Below, piece by piece: positions 1-5,304 of a DNA stretch of 5,849 nucleotides. Made by a program: the position numbers and the translations under genes. Position 1 is the stretch's first letter; each line of letters starts with the position of its first letter. The stretch covers positions 1 through 5,849 of the forward strand of contig DASQNQ010000422.1 in assembly GCA_035644895.1 (NCBI GenBank). Direction: 5' to 3'. The notes under the pieces were generated by a model that saw nothing but the letters and a program-made list of their open reading frames with translations, was not told where the DNA came from and searched no databases. This stretch comes from Falsiroseomonas sp035644895 (GTDB lineage Bacteria; Pseudomonadota; Alphaproteobacteria; Acetobacterales; Acetobacteraceae).

Positions 1-106
1 GCCAAAGGATCGGCCTGCCGCCAATCTCGACCATCGGCTTTGGGCGCACATCCGTCTCCTCGGAGAGACGGGAGCCGAGCCCTCCAGCCAGAATGGCGGT
101 CTTCAT
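1..106 (-). CDS. rfbF: Glucose-1-phosphate cytidylyltransferase, N-terminal part (runs off left edge)
   Basis: Reading the minus strand from the ATG at 106-104 gives 35 codons, open to the window edge. The peptide starts MKTAILAGGLGSRLSEETDV and continues with RPKPMVEIGGRPILW. The GGLGSRLSEET loop and the KPM(V)EIGG(R)PILW block are the nucleotide-binding and lysine signature of RfbF/DdhA glucose-1-phosphate cytidylyltransferases. Other sugar nucleotidyltransferases lack the SEET run after GxRL. The family makes CDP-glucose from CTP and glucose 1-phosphate, the entry step to CDP-linked deoxy sugars of O-antigen and other surface glycans, in the cytoplasm. A purine-rich AGGAAAGGG (120-112, minus strand) lies 5 bases before the ATG and supports this start. 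The gene is transcribed away from the plus-strand glycan genes. Only about one seventh of the usual approximately 255 residues is visible, so intactness cannot be judged. Confidence 0.9.
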   Translation of the reverse strand, partial: MKTAILAGGLGSRLSEETDVRPKPMVEIGGRPILW

Positions 107-570
107 CGTTGCCCTTTCCTCAAGCACTCACCGGCATGTCGTTGCCACTATTGGCGCTTCGCAACATTGCGGCGAATCACGAACGGGTAACTGTCGTGGA
201 CGGAAGTGGCCGCCCCGGGAGAAATTCGCCTGCTGCCCGCGCTCGCAGCCGATGTTTAGCGCGCAGGGGTTGAGTTCGCCTGCTTTCGTGGGGCGCGGCG
301 CCGTGACGGCGGTTCCCGTGCCTCCTGAAGACTCTGCAGTCCCACAAAGGATTCTTGTTGTGACGGGCAGCACGGTGCGTGGTCGCAGCGCGTTGGTGGT
401 GCAGAACGGCAACAGTGCCTTGTGACTTTTCTGCCGGGAACGCTCTTGCCAAGCCCCGCGCGTCCCGCCCGGTTCCGTCGGCATGACATGCAAGGCGCGT
501 GGTCATGACGCAACCGGGAGCATTCCGGCGGCGTTCGATGCGGCGGGAGAAACGGAGCGGGTGGCCTTGC
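107..570. other. Divergent intergenic region between rfbF and the cgeB-like gene; no gene recognised
   Basis: These 464 bases separate two divergent genes and should carry the promoters for both. G+C is lower than in most flanking genes: 231 of 360 bases (64%) at 121-480 by hand count. The open frames in it, on both strands, give peptides rich in Arg, Ser and Pro without any family signature, so I call it non-coding. No convincing -35/-10 pair was found; the best minus-strand candidate, TTGCGA with a 17-base gap to CGACAT upstream of rfbF, is weak. Short palindromes lie at 445-453 (CTTGCCAAG), 481-491 (GCATGACATGC) and 502-509 (GTCATGAC), and a 10-base direct repeat TTCGCCTGCT occurs at 225-234 and 275-284. 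No tRNA, small RNA or terminator could be supported. Confidence 0.6.
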
Positions 571-1656
571 ATGAAGCTTGTCGTGTTCGGCCTCACGATC
601 ACGTCATCCTGGGGCAATGGACATGCAACGCTCTGGCGCGCGCTGTGTCGCGCGCTCGTACTGCGTGGACACCGCGTCGTGTTCTTCGAACGCGACGTGC
701 CCTGGTATGCCGAAGCCCGCGACCTGACGCGCTGCGCCGGTGTCGAGATCGCGCTCTACGCAGACTGGGAGCAGGCACGGCACCTTGTGGACGCGCACCT
801 CCGCGATGCCGATGTCGCCATGGTGACCTCCTACTGTCCGGATGGCGTCGCCGCGTCGAACGCCGTCCTGTCGTCGAAGGCGGCGGCCCGCGTCTTCTAC
901 GACCTCGACACCCCAGTCACGCTCGATCGGCTGCGCGCAGGTGAGCGACCATCGTACCTGCCGCCGCAGGGCCTTGGTGGCTTCGATCTCGTGCTCAGCT
1001 ACACGGGCGGGGCGGCGCTCAACCGGTTGAAGTCGGAACTCGGCGCGCGCAGGGTCGCACCCCTCTACGGCAGCGTGGATCCCGGTCTGCACCGCCCTGG
1101 CCCGGCAACGCCCGCCTACCGGGCGGACCTGTCCTACCTAGGCACCTATGCCGCCGACCGCCAGGCAGCCCTCGAGGCACTCCTGGTCGAGCCGGCGCGC
1201 CGCCAGCCGGAGCGGCGTTTCGTCATCGGCGGCTCGCAGTACCCGGACGCGTTTCCCTGGGCGCCCAACATCTTCTTCGTCCGCCACATGCCGCCGCCCG
1301 AGCATCCCGCCTTCTTCTCATCCAGCAGGCTGACCCTGAACGTGACCCGCCGGGCGATGGCAGAGCTTGGCTACTGCCCGTCCGGGCGGCTGTTCGAGGC
1401 CGCGGCGTGCGGTACGCCCATTCTCTCCGATTGGTGGGAGGGCATCGATCGCTTCTACGCGCCGGGCAGTGAGATCCTGATCGCGCGGTCGACGGAGGAC
1501 GCCGTTGCCGCCATCAACCTTTCCGATTCGGAGTTGCGGCAGGTCGCACAGGCAGCACGCGAGCGGACACTGGCGGAGCACACCGCCGACCACCGGGCAC
1601 GCGACCTGGAGCAGGCGCTGGCAACCCTGAACGATCCGATCTCGACGGAGGCTTGA
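571..1656 (+). CDS. CgeB-like GT-B glycosyltransferase
   Basis: This 361-residue protein resembles the CgeB-type glycosyltransferases (two-Rossmann GT-B fold, C-terminal Glyco_trans_1_2 domain), predicted to be cytoplasmic and to transfer a sugar from a nucleotide donor. The N-terminal strand MKLVVFGLTITSSWGNGHAT (residues 1-20) holds the glycine-rich acceptor loop. YGSVDP (166-171) marks the inter-domain region. The C-terminal donor-site block is SGRLFEAAACGTPILSD (271-287) followed by WWEG, where Glu276 is in the position of the donor-binding glutamate of GT4-like enzymes. ATG 571 was chosen because the first beta strand begins there and GGAG lies at 554-557 (13 bases upstream, a little far). 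An in-frame ATG at 499 would add 24 Arg-rich residues that do not look like family sequence. The gene leads the plus-strand set and abuts the nucleotidyltransferase gene. Donor and acceptor are unknown; CgeB names the family, not a sporulation role. Confidence 0.85.
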   Translation: MKLVVFGLTITSSWGNGHATLWRALCRALVLRGHRVVFFERDVPWYAEARDLTRCAGVEIALYADWEQARHLVDAHLRDADVAMVTSYCPDGVAASNAVLSSKAAARVFYDLDTPVTLDRLRAGERPSYLPPQGLGGFDLVLSYTGGAALNRLKSELGARRVAPLYGSVDPGLHRPGPATPAYRADLSYLGTYAADRQAALEALLVEPARRQPERRFVIGGSQYPDAFPWAPNIFFVRHMPPPEHPAFFSSSRLTLNVTRRAMAELGYCPSGRLFEAAACGTPILSDWWEGIDRFYAPGSEILIARSTEDAVAAINLSDSELRQVAQAARERTLAEHTADHRARDLEQALATLNDPISTEA

Positions 1657-1661
1657 CGCGA

Positions 1662-2525
1662 ATGTGGGGCATCATCCCGGCCGCGGGCATAGGCAGCCGC
1701 ATCCAGCCGCTGGCCTTCTCGAAGGAGCTTCTGCCGGTCGGCAGCCGCATCGACGGCGGCGTGGAGCGGCCGCGCGCCGTGTCCGAGCATCTGATCGAGC
1801 GCATGATCGCGGCCGGTGCCGACAAGATCTGCTTCGTCATCGCGCCAGGCAAGAGCGACATCGTGAACTACTACGGCGCCCGCATCGGGCCCGCGCACAT
1901 CGCCTATGTGGTGCAGACCGAGCCGCGCGGCCTGTGCGACGCCATCTTTCGCGCTCTTCCCTTCGTCAGCGAGCAGGAGGAGGTGCTGGTTGGCCTGCCC
2001 GACACGATCTGGTTTCCTCACGACGGCCTCTCGCTTCTGACCCCAGGCGAACTGTCATTTCTTCTCTTCCCGGTGGAACGTCCGCAGTTCTTCGACGCCG
2101 TCGTCACCGACAGCCAGGGCCAGGTCGAGGAGATCCAGGTGAAGAGCCCGGACGCGCGGTCCAACTGGGTCTGGGGCGCGTTCCGGATGCCGGGCCACGT
2201 CCTCCACGCACTGCACGCATTGTGGCGGCATCCTAGCCGCGGCGACGAGTATGTCGGCACCCTCGTCAATGCCTACCTCGCCGCGGGCGGCCGCGCGCGG
2301 GGCCTGCGCGCCGGGGAGGTGTATGTCGATGTCGGGACGCTTGATGGCTACCGCCGCGCGCTTGAGGTGCTCGAGACCCGCACGCCGCCCTCGGGGGAGG
2401 ACGGGCTTCCCTTCCGCATACTTCAGCAGCGCGCGGCGGCACCGGCGGCCTCCGTAAGGCCCGACCAGCCGCTCGTCACGGATGGCGCCGCGAACAGCAA
2501 TGACGGCGCGCGCCTCGCCATCTAG
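1662..2525 (+). CDS. Sugar-phosphate nucleotidyltransferase (RmlA-like fold, specificity unknown)
   Basis: The 287-residue product is a single-domain NTP_transferase protein, expected to join a nucleoside monophosphate to a sugar 1-phosphate in the cytoplasm. Visible motifs are PAAGIGSRIQPLAFSKELLP (residues 6-25), a variant of the GxGTRLxPxT...K loop with Lys21 at the phosphate-binding lysine; LPDTIW (112-117), with Asp114 as the likely first metal ligand; VKSP (160-163) in the place of the usual EKP; and VDVGT (222-226), with Asp223 as the likely second metal ligand. The last approximately 45 residues are Ala/Pro-rich with no domain. The ATG at 1662 is preferred because GGAGG at 1647-1651 lies 10 bases upstream. 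An in-frame TTG at 1653 overlaps the previous stop as TTGA but is only 1 base from that site. Only 5 bases follow the cgeB-like stop, so the two are probably cotranscribed and translationally coupled. Nucleotide and sugar cannot be assigned from the sequence. Confidence 0.85.
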   Translation: MWGIIPAAGIGSRIQPLAFSKELLPVGSRIDGGVERPRAVSEHLIERMIAAGADKICFVIAPGKSDIVNYYGARIGPAHIAYVVQTEPRGLCDAIFRALPFVSEQEEVLVGLPDTIWFPHDGLSLLTPGELSFLLFPVERPQFFDAVVTDSQGQVEEIQVKSPDARSNWVWGAFRMPGHVLHALHALWRHPSRGDEYVGTLVNAYLAAGGRARGLRAGEVYVDVGTLDGYRRALEVLETRTPPSGEDGLPFRILQQRAAAPAASVRPDQPLVTDGAANSNDGARLAI

Positions 2526-2532
2526 CGGCGGC

Positions 2533-3164
2533 ATGCTCGACTGCCTCGTCGCAGGTCGCCCGGTGCCCGCGCGCGTGCTGGTGATCGTGGCGCACCCGGA
2601 CGACGAGACGATCGGCATCGGCGGCCACATGGCCCGGTTCGCGGACCTCCACCTGCTGCATGTCACCGACGGCGCGCCGCGCAACGGTGCGGATGCGCGG
2701 GCGCACGGTTTCGCCTCGCCGGGTGACTACGCCACGGCACGGCGGAAGGAACTCGCGCGGGCGCTTTGCCTCGCTGGGCAGGACCCGGACCGTGCGGCCC
2801 GCCTCGGGGTGCCGGACCAGGAGGCGGCGCTTCACCTGCCCCGCATCGTCGACGCGGTCGCCGCCTGCCTGAGCAAGCTGCGCCCCGTTGCGGTGCTGAC
2901 CCACGCCTACGAGGGCGGGCATCCGGACCACGATGCGACGGCCTTCGCTGTCCACGCTGCCTGCGCCAGGGTCGGCGCGGCCCCGCCGGAGGTGGTCGAG
3001 ATGACAGGCTACCACGCGGGCCCGGACGGGATCGTCGCGGGGCGGTTCCTGCCGGCCGAGGCCGCGTCGGAAGTGGACATGAAGGCGTCCTGTTCTACGA
3101 ACGGTTTCCATGGGGCATGACGGGCGACCGCTTCCGCACGCTGGCGTCGGAGTCGGCCGCTTGA
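2533..3164 (+). pseudogene. PIG-L family N-deacetylase, C-terminal region disrupted by an apparent frameshifting deletion
   Basis: PIG-L/LmbE proteins are zinc-dependent deacetylases that remove the acetyl group of N-acetylglucosamine-like units. Counting from ATG 2533, AHPDDE is at residues 20-25 (His21 and Asp24 zinc ligands, Asp23 general base) and HPDHDA at 130-135 supplies further active-site histidines. The open frame stops at 3118-3120 after a tail (MKASCSTNGFHGA) that is not family sequence. From about 3078 another frame reads HEGVLFYERFPWGMTGDRF and ends at TGA 3162-3164; I know this as the usual end of this deacetylase group. The expected helix-rich stretch between the two, roughly 40 residues, is absent, so a small out-of-frame deletion near 3070-3080 fits best. 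The truncated 195-residue protein keeps the metal motifs and might fold partly. Start is uncertain: ATG 2482 and 2500 are in frame but overlap the previous gene, and none of the three has a strong ribosome binding site. Sequencing or assembly error is the main alternative. Confidence 0.75.
3149..3152 (+). promoter_or_regulatory. Ribosome binding site GGAG for the TTG start at 3161
   Basis: GGAG lies 8 bases before TTG 3161, and that TTG overlaps the original deacetylase stop as TTGA (3161-3164). This places the glycosyltransferase-like start here rather than at ATG 3110, whose extra 17 codons only read through the old deacetylase end in another frame. It looks like a translational-coupling junction kept from the intact operon. 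Confidence 0.55.
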
Positions 3165-3298
3165 GCCTCACCATCGTTCAGGTCGCCTATCCGTTCGCTC
3201 CCGTCAGCCGGGATGCCGCCGGCGGGCCGGAGCAGATCCTGGCGCTGCTCGACGAGGCGCTCACCGGCCTCGGCCACCGTTCAGTGGTGGCGGCGGGC
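3161..3298 (+). pseudogene. N-terminal remnant of a GT4-like glycosyltransferase
   Basis: The first 46 codons read LSLTIVQVAYPFAPVSRDAA, then GGPEQILALLDEAL and GHRSVVAAG. This is the opening beta-alpha-beta unit of a GT-B (GT4-like) glycosyltransferase: a hydrophobic strand ending in YPFAPV, the glycine-rich GG(P/A)EQ loop that starts the first helix, and the GH(R/E)SVV second strand. A GT4 enzyme has about 350-400 residues with a donor-binding C-terminal domain; nothing of that is present. The frame passes directly into the methyltransferase at Met 3299. The simplest reading is that about 1 kb, most of the glycosyltransferase, was deleted in frame. It cannot catalyse glycosyl transfer by itself. 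Confidence 0.7.
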
Positions 3299-4135
3299 AT
3301 GAGCGCCGAGGCGGCCTGGCGTGACGCGCTGCTGGGGGATGCGGCCCCCACCCTCGCCCTGATGCGCGTCCTCCTGGCAGGCATGCCGGCCGCGGAGCTC
3401 GAGTCGGGGCTGCGTGGCCTGGGCGGCGACCGTGCTGCCCGGCTGCGCCGGGTTGCGGCGTCCCACCTGGGCGGCATCGCCTCGCTGGAGAGGATGGTCG
3501 CTGCGGGCGCCCGGCACGGGCCCGCAGGCCTCGCCTCGATCCGGGACATGTTCGACCGGCTGGTCCGCATCAGCCCCGAGGCAAGCGTCGCCGCCTACTC
3601 CCCCGGCGACCCCGGGCTGCGGGACGCGGCGACGGCGGAGGTGGCCGCGTGGATGCGCGGCCGAGGCCTGCTCGCCGGACGGCCCGACCTGCTCGACTTC
3701 GGCTGCGGCATCGGGCGGTTCTGCCTGGCCTTCGCCCCGGAGGCACGGACCGTGCTCGGGCTGGACCTGTCCCCCGGCATGGTGGAGGCCGCGCGGAGGC
3801 GCTGCGCCGGGCAGGCGAACATCCGGATCGAGGCATTCTCCGGCGAGGACCTGGCCGGCGTGCCGGGTGGCGCCTTCGACCTCATGCTGGCGGCGGACGT
3901 GTTTCCCTACCTTGTGCAGGCAGGCTGGAGCGTCGTGGTCCGCCATCTGGGGGAGGCTTCGCGGGTGCTCCGGACCGGCGGCAGCCTCGTGATCCTCAAT
4001 TTCGACTACGGTGACGCGGACGCGTCGTTGCTGCCAGCGCTGGCATCGGCGGCGGGCTTCTCCCTGCCGGTGGCCGGCGAGACGCCCTTCAGGCTATGGG
4101 ACGCCGCCGCTTTCGTGCTTCGGAAGAAGGGGTAG
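3161..4135 (+). CDS. Class I SAM-dependent methyltransferase, fused to a glycosyltransferase N-terminus
   Basis: The methyltransferase proper probably starts at ATG 3299 and has 278 residues. Counting from there, residues 1-100 are a helical N-terminal part, followed by RISPEASVAAYSPGDP, which I associate with methyltransferases of glycan clusters. SAM-binding motif I is DFGCGIGRF (133-141), Asp156 in GLDLSPGM is the acidic ribose-binding residue of motif II, and FDLMLAADVFPYL (193-205) is motif IV. The end FRLWDAAAFVLRKKG closes the Rossmann sheet. It would methylate a small molecule or glycan in the cytoplasm; the target is unknown. The open frame is continuous from TTG 3161 (with GGAG at 3149-3152), so the product may carry 46 extra residues of a broken glycosyltransferase. 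ATG 3299 has only a weak GGTGG upstream. The catalytic domain itself shows no lesion, so activity may survive. DeoB begins 5 bases after the stop. Confidence 0.82.
   Translation: MSLTIVQVAYPFAPVSRDAAGGPEQILALLDEALTGLGHRSVVAAGMSAEAAWRDALLGDAAPTLALMRVLLAGMPAAELESGLRGLGGDRAARLRRVAASHLGGIASLERMVAAGARHGPAGLASIRDMFDRLVRISPEASVAAYSPGDPGLRDAATAEVAAWMRGRGLLAGRPDLLDFGCGIGRFCLAFAPEARTVLGLDLSPGMVEAARRRCAGQANIRIEAFSGEDLAGVPGGAFDLMLAADVFPYLVQAGWSVVVRHLGEASRVLRTGGSLVILNFDYGDADASLLPALASAAGFSLPVAGETPFRLWDAAAFVLRKKG
4125..4132 (+). promoter_or_regulatory. Ribosome binding site of deoB, inside the methyltransferase end
   Basis: AGAAGGGG is 8 bases before ATG 4141 and lies in the last codons of the methyltransferase gene. 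It decides for ATG 4141 over the in-frame ATG 4096, and it implies that deoB is translated from a transcript that also covers the methyltransferase gene. Confidence 0.6.
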
Positions 4136-4140
4136 ACGCG

Positions 4141-5304
4141 ATGCGGGCGCTGGTCATCGTGCTGGACGGCGTCGGCTGCGGCGGCGCGCCGGATGCAGAG
4201 GCCTATGGGGACCTCGGCGCCGACACGCTCGGCCACCTGGCCGAACTCGGGCTGCTGGAGGTGCCGACATTGATGTCGCTCGGCCTCGGGCACGCGATGG
4301 GCCGCGGCGCGGGTCCGGCGCGGGCCGCCTGGGGCAGGATGCGGGAACGCTCGGCCGGCAAGGACAGCACCACAGGGCACTGGGAGATCGCCGGGGTGGT
4401 GCTGGACGAGCCCTTCCGCGTCTTCGACCGGTTCCCGGCCTCGCTGGTGCAGGCCATCGAGGCGGAGGCCGGGGTCGCCTTCCTCGGCAACAGGCCGGCG
4501 AGCGGGACGCAGATCATAGAGGAGCTCGGCCCGGAGCACCTGCGGACGGGCCGGCCCATCCTCTACACCTCCGCCGACTCGGTCCTGCAGGTCGCGGCGC
4601 ATGAGGAGCTGTTCCCCCCGGAGCGGCTCTACGACATCTGCCGTATCGCGCGCCGGCACGCGGATGCCTGGCGCATCGGCCGCGTCATCGCCCGGCCCTT
4701 CCTCGGCGAGCCCGGGCGCTTCGCCCGCACGCCGCGCCGGCACGACTTCTCCATGGCGCCGCCGCCCACCATCCTTGACGCCACCGCGACGGCCGGGCTG
4801 CCGGTCCACGGCGTCGGCAAGATCGAGGACCTCTTCGCGGGCCAGGGCATAACCGATTCGCACCCGACCCGGTCCAATGCCGAGGGCATGCAGATGACGG
4901 AGCGGCTGTGGCGGCAGGGGGGGCCAGGGCTGGTCTTCACCAACCTGGTGGACTTCGACACGGAGTTCGGCCACCGCCGCGACGCGCCGGGCTTTGCCCG
5001 CGCCCTGGCCGAGTTCGACACCTGGCTCGCCGCCTTCCTGCCGCTCTGCGGACCGGAGGACCTCGTTGTCCTGACGGCGGACCACGGCACCGATCCCACC
5101 TTCCGCGGCACGGACCACACGCGGGAGGAGGTACCCCTCCTCGCCCTGCACGGGGGCCTCGCCGGACCGCTCGGCACGCGCGACGGTTTCTCGGACGTCG
5201 CGGCGACGCTGGCCGCGCATTTCGGGCTGGCGCGCTGGCCGGTGGGGCAGCCGATGCTCACTCCGCGGGCGGCGCTGCCTCCAGCCCCGCCCAGGCCCGG
5301 GTGA
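4141..5304 (+). CDS. deoB: Phosphopentomutase
   Basis: DeoB interconverts (deoxy)ribose 1-phosphate and 5-phosphate, linking nucleoside phosphorolysis to central metabolism; it is a cytoplasmic, two-manganese enzyme of the alkaline phosphatase superfamily. The 387-residue product has the usual length. Visible active-site pieces are LDGVGCGGAPDA with metal ligand Asp9, GKDSTTGHWEIAG (73-85), YTSADS with Asp146, VDFDTEFGHRRD with Asp273 and His278, and TADHGTDPTFRGTDHTRE with Asp314, His315 and His326. Spacings match those I recall for the Bacillus cereus enzyme (5 residues between Asp273 and His278, 12 between Asp314 and His326). The residue taking the phosphoryl group, normally Thr in GKDT, is Ser76 here. 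Residues 95-200 include the cap domain found only in phosphopentomutases. It starts 5 bases after the methyltransferase stop, and its last 47 bases overlap the convergent yihY-like gene. Identity is secure. Confidence 0.97.
   Translation: MRALVIVLDGVGCGGAPDAEAYGDLGADTLGHLAELGLLEVPTLMSLGLGHAMGRGAGPARAAWGRMRERSAGKDSTTGHWEIAGVVLDEPFRVFDRFPASLVQAIEAEAGVAFLGNRPASGTQIIEELGPEHLRTGRPILYTSADSVLQVAAHEELFPPERLYDICRIARRHADAWRIGRVIARPFLGEPGRFARTPRRHDFSMAPPPTILDATATAGLPVHGVGKIEDLFAGQGITDSHPTRSNAEGMQMTERLWRQGGPGLVFTNLVDFDTEFGHRRDAPGFARALAEFDTWLAAFLPLCGPEDLVVLTADHGTDPTFRGTDHTREEVPLLALHGGLAGPLGTRDGFSDVAATLAAHFGLARWPVGQPMLTPRAALPPAPPRPG

Noticed and set aside
225..284. Direct repeat TTCGCCTGCT at 225-234 and 275-284, exactly 50 bases apart
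   Set aside because: Only two copies of 10 bases, without symmetry or a nearby promoter that would make them convincing operator half-sites; chance is a sufficient explanation.
420..448. Possible promoter with -35 TTGTGA at 420-425
   Set aside because: The base run at the proper distance (CTCTTG at 443-448) does not resemble a -10 element.
128..493. Possible minus-strand gene in the divergent intergenic region
   Set aside because: The 121-codon peptide has no recognisable domain and no clear ribosome binding site, and it overlaps other equally featureless frames on both strands.
499..570. Upstream start for the cgeB-like gene at ATG 499
   Set aside because: The 24 added residues are Arg-rich and unlike the family, and the first beta strand begins right at the ATG at 571.
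4006..5220. A long minus-strand open frame (404 codons) opposite the methyltransferase end and deoB
   Set aside because: It is antisense to an unmistakable deoB with a full active site, and its peptide is Arg/Gly/Ala/Glu-rich without any family pattern. Long antisense frames are expected at this G+C level.
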